From Polyangia bacterium (lineage in GTDB: Bacteria; Myxococcota_A; Polyangia; Nannocystales; Nannocystaceae), in NCBI GenBank assembly GCA_030430565.1, contig JAUIKS010000055.1, positions 1 through 41,864 of the forward strand: a stretch of DNA of 41,864 bases, in the 5' to 3' direction. Below the pieces are notes generated by a model. That model did not search any database. It was given only the letters and a program-made list of their open reading frames with translations, and was not told the DNA's origin. This document shows positions 7,785 to 16,681 of the stretch, piece by piece (within the stretch, counting starts at the first letter, position 1; every line of letters begins with the position of its first letter). Made by a program: the position numbers and the translations under genes.

Positions 7785-8630
7785 ATGAAGCGCCTCACCG
7801 TCCGCGACCACGACCGCGACGTCGCCGGTCTGACCTACGTCTACCCGGTGGTGTCCCGGCGGGCAGGTGGCGTCTCGATCGGCGTGAACCTCAACCCCAA
7901 CAACGCCTGCAACTGGCGCTGCGCCTACTGTCAGGTCCCGGGACTGGTCCGCGGCGCGGCGCCGCCGATCGAGCTCTCGACGCTCGTCCGCGAGCTACGC
8001 CTCCTGCTCGACGAGGTTCAGCGCGAAGACTGGCTCGAGAGACACGTCGACGCGCCCTACCGCCGGATCGTCGACCTCGCGTTCTCCGGCAACGGCGAGC
8101 CGACGACCGCGCGGCCCTTCGACGAGATCGTCGCGCGCGCGCTCGAGGTGCTGGCCTCGCGCGGGCTCGAGTCGCTCAACAAGGTGCTGATCACCAACGG
8201 CTCGATGATGCAGCGCGAGGAGGTGCAGCGGGGGATCGAGCGGCTCGGCGCGGCCGGGGGCGAGGTGTGGTTCAAGCTCGACAGCGCGACGGCGGAGGGG
8301 CGGCGGCTCGTCAACGACACCAGCTCGTCCCCCGAGGCGGCGCGTCGCAACCTGCGGATCAGCGCGTCGCGCTGCCGCACGCGTCTGCAGACCTGCGTGG
8401 TCGCGATCGACGGCGAGCCCCCGAGCCCGCGCGAGCGCGCCGCCTACCTCGAGCTGGTCCGCGAGGAACTGGCGCGCGGGACCGCGATCGAGGACGTCCT
8501 GCTCTACGGGATGGCGCGGCCCTCCCAGCAGCCCGCGGCGATCCGGCTCTCGAAGCTCGAGGCGGCGTGGGTCGAGGGCTTCGCCGACGAGATCCGGGCG
8601 CTCGGCCTCCCGGTGCTCGTGCGCGTCTGA
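7785..8630 (+). CDS. Radical SAM protein, COG0731-like
   Basis: A 281-residue protein from the ATG at 7785, preferred because the family N-terminus starts at MKRLTVRDHDRDVAGLTYVYPV. The radical SAM cluster motif is CNWRCAYC (Cys42, Cys46, Cys49), preceded by SIGVNLNPNN. FSGNGEPTT is the glycine-rich SAM-binding segment, and KVLITNGSM and VWFKLDSAT are later barrel strands. This is the pattern of the COG0731 group, named after archaeal wyosine synthesis enzymes, whose bacterial members have no settled substrate. It has a single cluster motif and no visible auxiliary cluster domain. It is monocistronic and cytoplasmic. The reaction is unknown. Confidence 0.88.
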   Translation: MKRLTVRDHDRDVAGLTYVYPVVSRRAGGVSIGVNLNPNNACNWRCAYCQVPGLVRGAAPPIELSTLVRELRLLLDEVQREDWLERHVDAPYRRIVDLAFSGNGEPTTARPFDEIVARALEVLASRGLESLNKVLITNGSMMQREEVQRGIERLGAAGGEVWFKLDSATAEGRRLVNDTSSSPEAARRNLRISASRCRTRLQTCVVAIDGEPPSPRERAAYLELVREELARGTAIEDVLLYGMARPSQQPAAIRLSKLEAAWVEGFADEIRALGLPVLVRV

Positions 8631-8753
8631 GGTGCTCTAGCCCGCCGCGCGACTGCGGCCCGCTGTGCCCTCGCGGGGGAGAGAGCCGCGGGTGAGCACG
8701 TCGAGGACGGGATGGTGTTGTCGTCGCCTTTGTCTGTGGAGGATCGGGCCGAG

Positions 8754-10736
8754 TTATTCGGGCTTCGAGCTCCGGCAGCGTTCGAACGACCAGCGGAGCA
8801 TCGCGTTGACGTAGTCATCCCAGCGCTTCAAATCCGCGTAGTCGGCGCCGTGCTCGTCGGCGACGGCCCCCTTGTCGCTTTGGGTCGCGGCTCCTACGAA
8901 GGCCCGAATAGCCGCGAGGAGCTCGTCATCAGGGAGCGCTGAGGGGAGAGCTGGCGGTACGGGCAGCTCGGCCGCTGCGCGCCCCGCCGGCGTCGTGATC
9001 GCCGGCGTCGGGTGTGTTGTCTCGTTCGCCTGGTCTGCACCGCGCTCGCGGGCCAACTGAAAGTCGGCGCCGAAGAAAGTCTCTGGGTCGGGGAGAGGCC
9101 GGGGTTGGTTTTTCCGCACCGGGAGGCGAGCAGCCGGGTCACCGAGGATGATCCACGACTTGAGGTCGTGGTAGGCCATCCAGTTGTGGTAGCGGTGTCG
9201 AAGTTGATTTCGCGTATCCTCGTTCCCGTGGGCGGCGAGCAGAGTTAGCTCGTGCACGCCCGCCTTCTGGGCGATCAGCGACAGGGTTACAGACTCCCGC
9301 CCGCGAGCGAGGAGGGCCCGCACCGCGTCGTCTACAGGCGAGTGATATTGACTAGCGAGCTCGCCGTACCGTTTATCGATCAGCTTCTCTGCCACCGCGT
9401 CGCTGCGCGAGACCAGGGATGTGTAGGCGGCCTTGATCTCGCGGCTCGCCGTGTGGATGGGGTCCTGAAACTCCCGCAGGGCGACGCCCGCGCGACTCCC
9501 CTGGATCAGCTGATCGGTGAAGTTGCAGATCGACTGGGGGACCGCGTGCTGCGAATCGGGGGCGATCGAGCGCTGACCCAGATCCTCTGAGAAGTTATAG
9601 GTGAAGGCGATGTCGATGTGACCGAAGACGACCAACGGTCCCTGGGGGTTCGCCAGCGCGAGCTGGGGCTGTCGCGCCACGAACGCGCGCTCTCTCGCTA
9701 GCGTGTCCGTTACGTCGAACCCGCTGGGCCAGATCCTGCTGGCCTTCAGCCTGCGAACCCAATTTGCGTAGGCGCTGTGCGACGGCGTCCCGGCGCTGTA
9801 GCACGCGTTGTAGAACCACATCCCCTCGGGCAGGAACGGCTCGCGCGCTACGTCGGCGAGGCTGATTCTCTCGCCGTATTCGCGGAGCATGCCGCCCTGA
9901 TGTTGTCGCTGGCTCTCGAAATTCCACGCCCGCTTTCCCTCTCCGTGACTCAAGCTCACGAGGATCGACGGGCTGGGCGCTGCGACCCGCGCTCGTGTGT
10001 CGCCCCATGTCGTGTCGAAGGCCGGGCCGCAGCGAAACACGCCCTCGCGCTCGAGCTGCAGCTTCTCGACGGAGTATCCCTCAAGGTGCTCGATCAGCGG
10101 TACGATCATGTGGGTATGCCCGAACTCGAGCGCCCTCTCGTCGAAGGTGCCGCGGCCCGGGACGTGCGCGTTGTAGACCACGACGCGCGGCGTCTCGCGT
10201 GTATCGTCGCGTCGCGGGCGCTTCTCGGAGGTGACCACTTTCTTCGCGTAGGCTCGGTAGTCCTCGAGCGTCGGCAGCGCGAGGCGACCGACGATCGCGT
10301 CGTCACTGAGCACGCGTTCGAACTCAAGCGGAATCCCGTCGAAGTCACCGAGGATGAGCAGGAACAGGGGCTTCTCGCGCGTGCGGAGCCGATAGAAAGT
10401 GTCGAGCAAGAACGCGTTCGCGCGCTGCCCTTCGGGGATCGCCCATGTTCTGACTCCCGCGATAATGCTGGTCTTTTTGATCTCCTCATCGCGCCAGCGC
10501 ACCAGCTCTGAGATCGCGGCGAGTTTCTCCGTACCTTCCGCGGTGTCTGGATAGAGCACGCCCCACCCTTGATCAATATTGTTCATGGACCCCGCGTGAC
10601 GCAGCGTGTCGGGAGCCTCTGCCTCGGGGACGGCCTCGGGGTCTGTAGTCTGACCGAGGGTGTCCTTCGAGAGCGGGCCGTAGGCGTCGGGCTTATCGGG
10701 ATCGAAGAGCAGGAGATGAAGCTCGTCAGTATTCAC
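8754..10736 (-). CDS. Caspase-fold (C25/CHAT-like) cysteine protease
   Basis: 660 residues from a GTG at 10734-10736, with AGAGG about 10 bases upstream. Residues about 122-152 (FLLILGDFDGIP, then SDDAIVGRL) match the sub-domain preceding the catalytic domain of gingipain-type C25 peptidases. ILVSLSHGEGKRAW (His264) and MWFYNACYSAGTPS (Cys312) supply the His-Gly and Ala-Cys dyad of clan CD (caspase-fold) proteases. No signal peptide is seen, unlike secreted gingipains, so it probably acts in the cytoplasm. The C-terminal 300 residues are helical with a Pro/Ala-rich linker and no named domain. The N-terminal 40 residues are acidic and contain GPLS. It is the last gene of the minus-strand island, 254 bases after the metacaspase, with its own leader. 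Substrate unknown. Confidence 0.8.
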   Translation of the reverse strand: MNTDELHLLLFDPDKPDAYGPLSKDTLGQTTDPEAVPEAEAPDTLRHAGSMNNIDQGWGVLYPDTAEGTEKLAAISELVRWRDEEIKKTSIIAGVRTWAIPEGQRANAFLLDTFYRLRTREKPLFLLILGDFDGIPLEFERVLSDDAIVGRLALPTLEDYRAYAKKVVTSEKRPRRDDTRETPRVVVYNAHVPGRGTFDERALEFGHTHMIVPLIEHLEGYSVEKLQLEREGVFRCGPAFDTTWGDTRARVAAPSPSILVSLSHGEGKRAWNFESQRQHQGGMLREYGERISLADVAREPFLPEGMWFYNACYSAGTPSHSAYANWVRRLKASRIWPSGFDVTDTLARERAFVARQPQLALANPQGPLVVFGHIDIAFTYNFSEDLGQRSIAPDSQHAVPQSICNFTDQLIQGSRAGVALREFQDPIHTASREIKAAYTSLVSRSDAVAEKLIDKRYGELASQYHSPVDDAVRALLARGRESVTLSLIAQKAGVHELTLLAAHGNEDTRNQLRHRYHNWMAYHDLKSWIILGDPAARLPVRKNQPRPLPDPETFFGADFQLARERGADQANETTHPTPAITTPAGRAAAELPVPPALPSALPDDELLAAIRAFVGAATQSDKGAVADEHGADYADLKRWDDYVNAMLRWSFERCRSSKPE

Positions 10737-10876
10737 GTGCGTAGATCCTCTCGGCTTTAGGTGTGCGCTGAGTCGCGGATTGTGCCCATTGTACGAGCGA
10801 TGGACTTCGCGCAGTTTCTCGATGCATACTGAGACGTAGTGCGCGCGATTGGCGGGTGCATTGATTTGGTACCGGC

Positions 10877-10895
10877 TGATCCGTAAATGATCCGT
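10877..10895. promoter_or_regulatory. Direct repeat, one helical turn apart, upstream of the caspase-fold protease
   Basis: TGATCCGT occurs at 10877-10884 and 10888-10895, 11 bases apart, beside an AT-rich patch (10896-10918) in the 254-base gap upstream of the gene starting at 10736. The spacing would place two recognition elements on one DNA face. Candidate activator site or promoter region; function inferred. Nothing else is seen in the gap. Confidence 0.4.
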
Positions 10896-10990
10896 TGATT
10901 TTCTTAATTGCTGTTATTGCGGACGTACGCGCGTTCACGCTTGCTTACATCGCGCTGGGCGTCAGCCGCGAGGGCGCGGGAGCGTAGCCG

Positions 10991-12892
10991 CTAGTTGTCC
11001 GAAGGGTCGTGTATCCCAGCGCGCGATTGAGCCTGCGCTGTCGCGCGCTGCGGAGCGCGGCTCAATACGAGCTCGCTACGGAAGAACCAATGTCGCCTCG
11101 CGTACGCCGGGGAGCATAGGGGGAGGGGGCCTCGGCGCTTCTCGTGTCGGCAGGTCTCGAGCGCGTGTAGGGACGACGGCCCGTTGCTGAGCGCCACGAT
11201 AAGCCACTCGACCCGCGGCTCGTCTCCCACGAAGTCGCGCCATTGGGGCTTATACCCGCGGATCCCCTCGTTCATCCCGGCGGTCAGGCAACGACGCTTA
11301 CCCGCGAGCACCGGGACGCCCGAGGCGAGGTCGCGCGTCCAGTGCAGCACCGCTCGATCGGCCGCCACGCGGAAGACGGACGCGAACAGCGGCTCGTGGT
11401 GGACGTTCTCCACGACGACCGCGAGCTCAGTGTCGCTGGTGAGTCGGGGTACACGCTGGCGCTCAAAGGGATGAAACACGCCGTCCGCGTCGACGCGTCC
11501 CCACTCGATAAACTTCGGGAGCGGGTAGAACTCAAGGCGGCTCTCGAGCGCGCTCCAGTGCTGTAGTCTGCGCAGGGCTCGGCGCAGCTCGTCGGTAGCT
11601 TTAACCGGGCCGCGGTACACCGGCGAGTCGCTCTTGTCGAAGAGCGCGACCGTCGACTGGAGCGCTTCGACGCGGGGGATGCCCACGGTCTTCGGCGTCG
11701 CAGCGCTGACATCGAAGCCCCACTCCTCGAACAGCGCTCGTAGGCGCGGCTGCTCCGGGTTCATCGCGACCGCTGGTCTCGGCTGCTCCGCGCGGGCGAC
11801 ACGGATCGCGTGGAGGAACCGCGGGAGCGTAAGCCGCGTCTCAGTGTCGAGGGGGCCGAGCTCGGCGCGGAGCTCGGAGTTGGAGACCTCGCGCGCGGGC
11901 GCGCACGCGAGCGCCTCCGTCGCGTCTAGATGACGCGAGCGCACGAGCTCAAACGTATCCCCGAGAGCGACTGCGCCAGGGAAGGGGACGCGAATGGTGG
12001 CCACGCCACGCTCGACTCGGCACTCAAACACGTCGGTTGGAAGCCCGAGCTCGCGCAGCTCAAACGGCGCTCGGTAGCGAGCGCCTTCGACGTCAGGCCG
12101 CTGCTTCGGGCGAATCGCCCACATGCGTCTACGGACCTCCGCGAGCACCGTCTCCCACGGCTCCGCGCCATTAAGGCTAACGAGCACCTCGAGCAGCAGG
12201 TCCGTAAACAGGAGTGACGACGTCCCGTCGGGGCGCTCGAATTTATTGGAGATGTCGAGCGCCGTGCTGGCGACGATGCGCACGAAGTCCTCGTCCGGTC
12301 TCGCGGTGAAGTGCGGAGCCCGGTGCTTGTTTCGCTCGCGGTGCTGGAGCGCTCGATTGATCGCGTCGTAGAACCGCGCTTCGTCGTCGGCGCTCAGCTG
12401 CTGAGGTCGCGCGAGCTCGCTCGCGTGGCAGCAGTCGAGGATCGCCGTCACGTTCGTGGTGCGCCGCGTGAGCTCGTGGAGGCGGCGACTCAGCTCGAAC
12501 CCCGGGAGGACCCGGTAGTTGACGCCGTCGCCTCGCCAGTCCATCGGGACGAGCACTTGATGATAGGCCGGAGAGATGTCTCGAGGCGACCGCGCTGCAG
12601 CGGGCGAGGGCGCCGGTGGGAGCGCCATCCCGTGGCCCGCGTAGTAGAAGACCGCCGCGCACGGTACGTCGCACGCTGCGAGCTGACTCTCAAGCCAGTC
12701 TAGGCCGTCACGGAGGGTGTCTCGCTCCGCCTGCGGCGCGTGCCGAACGGTAAAGCCGCGCGCCGCGAGGTACGAGGCCATGTCCGCAGCGGCGGTGCGT
12801 GCCCCGTCGAGTCCACCCACGGGGCACGAGGCGACGAACGCCAGCCCGTGGGGGTGCTCGTGGAGGGGACGTACCGGCTGGGGAGAGGTCAT
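10991..12892 (-). CDS. Metacaspase-type (peptidase C14) protein with large C-terminal extension
   Basis: The start is the ATG at 12890-12892, 2 bases after the stop of the small upstream gene; the frame beyond it is Arg-rich and not coding. The 633-residue protein has an N-terminal p20-like domain: VFYYAGHGMALP (His87) and VTAILDCCHASEL (Asp153, Cys154-Cys155). The second Cys is the expected nucleophile, by analogy with DCCHSG in metacaspases. A p10-like segment follows (FVRIVASTALDISNKFE, then GTSSLLFTDLLLEVL). Residues 290-633 contain no domain I recognise; they may sense a signal or bind a partner. There is no signal peptide. It is predicted to be an Arg/Lys- or Asp-directed endopeptidase, but the specificity pocket cannot be read here. 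Confidence 0.88.
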   Translation of the reverse strand: MTSPQPVRPLHEHPHGLAFVASCPVGGLDGARTAAADMASYLAARGFTVRHAPQAERDTLRDGLDWLESQLAACDVPCAAVFYYAGHGMALPPAPSPAAARSPRDISPAYHQVLVPMDWRGDGVNYRVLPGFELSRRLHELTRRTTNVTAILDCCHASELARPQQLSADDEARFYDAINRALQHRERNKHRAPHFTARPDEDFVRIVASTALDISNKFERPDGTSSLLFTDLLLEVLVSLNGAEPWETVLAEVRRRMWAIRPKQRPDVEGARYRAPFELRELGLPTDVFECRVERGVATIRVPFPGAVALGDTFELVRSRHLDATEALACAPAREVSNSELRAELGPLDTETRLTLPRFLHAIRVARAEQPRPAVAMNPEQPRLRALFEEWGFDVSAATPKTVGIPRVEALQSTVALFDKSDSPVYRGPVKATDELRRALRRLQHWSALESRLEFYPLPKFIEWGRVDADGVFHPFERQRVPRLTSDTELAVVVENVHHEPLFASVFRVAADRAVLHWTRDLASGVPVLAGKRRCLTAGMNEGIRGYKPQWRDFVGDEPRVEWLIVALSNGPSSLHALETCRHEKRRGPLPLCSPAYARRHWFFRSELVLSRAPQRATAQAQSRAGIHDPSDN

Positions 12893-12894
12893 GG

Positions 12895-13302
12895 CTAGTC
12901 GGGATCGCCGCCGCCGGTGTCGCGGATGCGGTATTTCCCGCTCGCGTGCAGCGCCGTGATCGGCGGCGCCCCGAGCACCGCGTTCGTCGCCGCGGTCGCG
13001 GAGACAGCGATCACGAGCAGGTCGAGGTCTGTGTCGGCTGCCAGCTGCACTGAGCGCGATAGACTCCCGTAGCGCTCCCACTGGACCACGCTCCCGTCGC
13101 CACGAGTCTCATACGCCGCGGTAACCGCGACGCTCCCGTTGGGGAGCGTGAGGTCGCGGATCTCGAGCTGGACCATGTCCTGCTCGTTCGCCAGCGAGTA
13201 TCGCCACGCGCCTTGTTTAAACACGAGGTTCGGGTCATTGCTAGCGAGACGAAACCCGCCGGTTGAATCGAGCTCGAGCTTGATCTCGACGTTATGAATC
13301 AC
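12895..13302 (-). CDS. Small orphan protein coupled to the metacaspase
   Basis: The start is set at the GTG at 13300-13302 because a perfect AAGGAGG lies 6 bases upstream; a longer in-frame ATG at 13353 is Arg-rich and less likely. 135 residues, mostly alternating polar/hydrophobic strands (VEIKLELD, MVQLEIRDLTLP, VAVTAAYETR), suggesting a small beta-sandwich. An Ala/Val/Leu-rich segment follows (DLLVIAVSATAATNAVLG), then a Gly/Asp tail. No family is recognised and there is no signal peptide. Its stop lies 2 bases before the metacaspase ATG, so the two are almost certainly cotranslated. A role as regulator, inhibitor or substrate of the protease is inferred only from this coupling. Confidence 0.72.
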   Translation of the reverse strand: MIHNVEIKLELDSTGGFRLASNDPNLVFKQGAWRYSLANEQDMVQLEIRDLTLPNGSVAVTAAYETRGDGSVVQWERYGSLSRSVQLAADTDLDLLVIAVSATAATNAVLGAPPITALHASGKYRIRDTGGGDPD

Positions 13303-13308
13303 GTCGCG

Positions 13309-13315
13309 CCTCCTT
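13309..13315 (-). promoter_or_regulatory. Strong ribosome binding site before the small orphan gene
   Basis: AAGGAGG on the minus strand, 6 bases ahead of the GTG at 13302. It is the strongest ribosome binding site I noted in the island and fixes the start of the 135-residue protein. Confidence 0.75.
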
Positions 13316-13486
13316 CGGATTCTGGAACTCACGATTTCGTTTGCGCTCTTCAAGGTTCTACCGTCTGATGAGTTGGTTCGTCCACATGCGTTGCGAGGGT
13401 AGTACCCACCAGCGGCAGTTTTGATCGCGTCGTCGTCGCGTTTTTTTTCGCCTACTCGAGCGGATGGGCGGCGCAGCTCGCCTGAC

Positions 13487-16400
13487 CTAAAGCTGCTTCG
13501 AAGCGGGGCACTCCTCGCCGAGCCAGCGCGTGAGCGCGTCGGCCTTCCTCGCTGCGGTCGGGCCCTCAGTGTTGAGATATTTTTGCTGAGCGCTCTCCGC
13601 GAGGACGCGCGCTCGCTCGGTCGTCTCCGGCCGATGACAGAGCGCGCGCGCGAGCCGGTCGCTGACCTCCGCCTCGAGCTCCGGGCTGTCGCCGCGGCTC
13701 GACCATACGTTCGCGGAGCGCTCTAGCGCGTCGACGGCCGCGAGATCACGGCCCGCGCGCAGCAGCGCGCGTCCCTTGTAGAGATACGCGTAGCCAAAAT
13801 CGAGATCGTTCGTGCTCACGCCCGCGTCGCGCAGCGTCGCGATGGCGGCGTCGAGCTCAGCGACGCCCGCTTCGAGCTCTCCTGTCATCGCGCGCGCGTA
13901 CCCGAAACGGTACCGACACCCAGCCTCGTAGACGGGCTCGGGGTCTCCGGCGTCCCGCGCTTGTTGATAGAGGGTGAGCGCTTCTCGGAGGGGCGCCAGC
14001 GCTCGCTCGAATTCCTCGCGCGCGATGTGAACCTGCGCGCGCGTCTCGAGCGTGATCGTTCGATCGATCGCGCTCGCGCCGGAGGCGACGAAGGCCGCGT
14101 CCGCCGCGTTCGCGTGCTCGAGCGCCGCGTCGAGCTCGTGCAAGCCATCAAAGACGTTCGCGAGGCTGACGTGGACATGGCCGACGCGCGCGTGATTGGG
14201 GCCGTAGAGCTTCCGCGCGAGCGGGAGCGCTCGCTCGAGCAGCGGTCTCGCTTGGCGAAACTCCCCAGCGCGGATATGCGCGTTCCCGCGGTTGTTGAGC
14301 TGCTTGAAGAAGAGCGGGTGCTCTGGCCCCAACGTGCGCTCAAAAATCTCCTGCGCGTCGGAGAAGTGCTTTCGGGCAGGCTCGAGCGCGCCCTGTGCTG
14401 AGAGCACGCTGCCGAGATTAAGGTGAGAGAACGCGACCTCGAGGTGCGCCTCGCCGTGGTGCGCGACGCGGAGCTCAAGCGCTTTCTCATAATCGAGTCG
14501 CGCCTTCTCGAGGTTTCTCGTTCGGAACCGCGAGAACAAGCCGCGAAAGTTGTGAGCCGCGGCGAGTCGCGGGCCCACGCTCTTCACCCGCTGGACCTTG
14601 AGGAACTGATGATCGGACCAAACCTGCCCGCGCTCGGTCGGGATCTCCGTGTTGAGCGCGGCGAGCTTGGTCAGCTCGCTGTAGAGATCGGCCGCGAGCG
14701 CGTCGCACCCCGAGCGTTCAGCGGCGCCCAGCGCGTCGAGCAGCGCCCGCTCAGCCTCAGCGGGTCGCTCACGCTCGACGAGCAATCGCCCGTGGGCGAG
14801 CCCGACCTTCGCGGTGAGAGGGGGCGCGTTGAGTGACCGAGCCGCCTCGGCGCTGAACTCCACGGCTTGGAGCGCTGCCGCGAAATCTCCCGCGACGACG
14901 AACGCCGCGCTCTCGTCCAGGTGCTGGTACAGCTGCTGCGCGCGCTCGCGCGCGGTCTCGTCAGGCGGCGAGTACTCCTCGCACATCTGCTGGATTACGA
15001 CCTGGTTCGCGCAGCTCTCGACGAGCGCGAGCTCGACGAGTCGCGGTGGTGCCTCGAGCAGCGTCACCGGGTCCTCCGTCGCCTCGAGCTGCGCGCCAAT
15101 CGCCCTCAGACGATCGCGCTGGCGATCGAGACAGGCGATGCGGAGGTTCGTCTCGGCCTCCGAAACAGACGCGCTGTTCCGCGCCTCGCAGGTGTCGGTC
15201 CGCGCCCGCGCCCACTCCTGGGTGAGCTCGTGGAGCCGAGACTCGATAAACGCGAACGAGGTCTCGGCGTGCTTGGCGTCTGTGCCGGTGAACGCGGCTC
15301 GAACACGGTCGCTGCGGGACTCGTTCCAGACGTCGGCGATCTCATCGCCGATCCCTTCGCACGGGTTCGGCGCCGCCAGCAGCGAAGCGACGGCGGCGAT
15401 ACCGAGACCGGCGACCGAGAGCAGCGCTGCCTTCTTCGGAGTTCGCCAGGGATCGTGCTCGAGCGCGTCGAGCAGCTCGTCCATCGACGGAAAGCGCGCG
15501 ACGGGGTCTTCGCTCAGCCCGCGAACGAGCGCGTTGTAGACGCGAGCGGGGATCGCCCGGCCGCGCGGCATGGGCAACACTGGGCCCCGCAGCGTCGCTT
15601 GGGCGAGCGAGAGCGGCTGATCCCCAGGTCGGTGAGAGGGCTCCGTGATAACCGTCGCTGTCGCGTCACTTACCGTCCTCGCGAGCGGGTGCGCGAAGGG
15701 GTATGTGTTGAACAGCGCCTCGAAGAGCGCGACGCAGAAGCTGTACTGATCCCCTCGTGTATCGGTGTCACGCGCGTTCAGCTGCTCTGGGGGCATATAC
15801 CGCAGCGTCCCCATGACCTGGCCGACGTAGGTCAAGCGATCGTCAAGAACGGTGTGGGCCCGTGTCGATGGAGGCCGATCGCTTTGGTGGGCGGGCGCGT
15901 ACGAGAGACCGAAGTCGGTAACCTTGGCCACGTTGTCCCGACCGAGCAGGACGTTCTCTGGTTTGAAGTCCCGGTGAACGATTCCCGCGTCGTGGGCCGC
16001 GGCGAGCCCTCGCCCGGCGGCGATATAAACAGCCAGGAGCTCGCGCCACGATCGCGTCACCCGCTCTTGCCACGCGCGAAGCGTGACACCGTCGATAAAC
16101 TCCATCGCGATGAATACGTCGTCGTTGTGGACCCCCGACTCATAAACCTGCACAACGTTCGGGTGTGACAGCCGGGCCATCGCCTGGGCTTCACGCTTGA
16201 ACCGCGCGCGAGCCTCCACGCTCGTGGAGGTCGGTATAAGCAGCTTGATCGCGACCGTGCGGTCTAACTCTGGATCATGCGCCTTGTAGACTACGCCCAT
16301 TCCGCCGTGGCCTAATCGCTCTTGGCGCAGGAATCGATCGATACGAGCCTCGGGTGTGGGGACCCCAAAAAGACGCGAGTGGACCTCGTCGTGAATCCTC

Positions 16401-16603
16401 GTCGCGCTGTAGTCGTCGACCGGTGGGGTGAACTGGCCGCCTGTGTCTACTTCGAGCGCGCCCGGGGGGCGCTCGCGTCGAATCCGGACGTTGGGCGATC
16501 GTTCACCTGCGGGCGGTTTCGTCACGAGTGCCTTCGCGGTCGTCCCGCAGTGGAGCGTTGTCATGCTGGCCAAGTAGCCGCGGAACGGTTGACGCGTCGT
16601 CAT
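13487..16603 (-). CDS. Transmembrane Ser/Thr protein kinase with TPR-like C-terminal region
   Basis: I use the ATG at 16601-16603 (1038 residues). A TTG at 16666 and an ATG at 16564 are alternatives; none has a good ribosome site. The kinase domain (about 90-380) looks active: GHGGMGVV loop (98-105), AIKLL (Lys120), HRDFKPEN (Asp212), DFG (Asp230) and YMPPEQL activation-segment end. A single membrane helix follows (about 392-411, KAALLSVAGLGIAAVASLLAAP). The remaining 600 residues are helical repeats with TPR-like units (HLEVAFSHLNLGSVLSAQG, GPNHARVGHVHVSLANVFDG). This is a known myxobacterial architecture. It starts about 80 bases after the ECF sigma gene and probably phosphorylates that sigma factor or a cofactor (inference). 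Confidence 0.93.
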   Translation of the reverse strand: MTTRQPFRGYLASMTTLHCGTTAKALVTKPPAGERSPNVRIRRERPPGALEVDTGGQFTPPVDDYSATRIHDEVHSRLFGVPTPEARIDRFLRQERLGHGGMGVVYKAHDPELDRTVAIKLLIPTSTSVEARARFKREAQAMARLSHPNVVQVYESGVHNDDVFIAMEFIDGVTLRAWQERVTRSWRELLAVYIAAGRGLAAAHDAGIVHRDFKPENVLLGRDNVAKVTDFGLSYAPAHQSDRPPSTRAHTVLDDRLTYVGQVMGTLRYMPPEQLNARDTDTRGDQYSFCVALFEALFNTYPFAHPLARTVSDATATVITEPSHRPGDQPLSLAQATLRGPVLPMPRGRAIPARVYNALVRGLSEDPVARFPSMDELLDALEHDPWRTPKKAALLSVAGLGIAAVASLLAAPNPCEGIGDEIADVWNESRSDRVRAAFTGTDAKHAETSFAFIESRLHELTQEWARARTDTCEARNSASVSEAETNLRIACLDRQRDRLRAIGAQLEATEDPVTLLEAPPRLVELALVESCANQVVIQQMCEEYSPPDETARERAQQLYQHLDESAAFVVAGDFAAALQAVEFSAEAARSLNAPPLTAKVGLAHGRLLVERERPAEAERALLDALGAAERSGCDALAADLYSELTKLAALNTEIPTERGQVWSDHQFLKVQRVKSVGPRLAAAHNFRGLFSRFRTRNLEKARLDYEKALELRVAHHGEAHLEVAFSHLNLGSVLSAQGALEPARKHFSDAQEIFERTLGPEHPLFFKQLNNRGNAHIRAGEFRQARPLLERALPLARKLYGPNHARVGHVHVSLANVFDGLHELDAALEHANAADAAFVASGASAIDRTITLETRAQVHIAREEFERALAPLREALTLYQQARDAGDPEPVYEAGCRYRFGYARAMTGELEAGVAELDAAIATLRDAGVSTNDLDFGYAYLYKGRALLRAGRDLAAVDALERSANVWSSRGDSPELEAEVSDRLARALCHRPETTERARVLAESAQQKYLNTEGPTAARKADALTRWLGEECPASKQL

Positions 16604-16681
16604 CGCTGAAGTCAGTTCCAGCTCGTCCGCGATCTGATCGCGCCGCCGCGGTCTGAGCGGGCGCAAAAAACGACCAACCGG

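Noticed and set aside
13441..13448. T8 run as an intrinsic terminator
   Set aside because: No stable hairpin precedes it on the plus strand and no plus-strand gene ends there; on the minus strand it is an A run.
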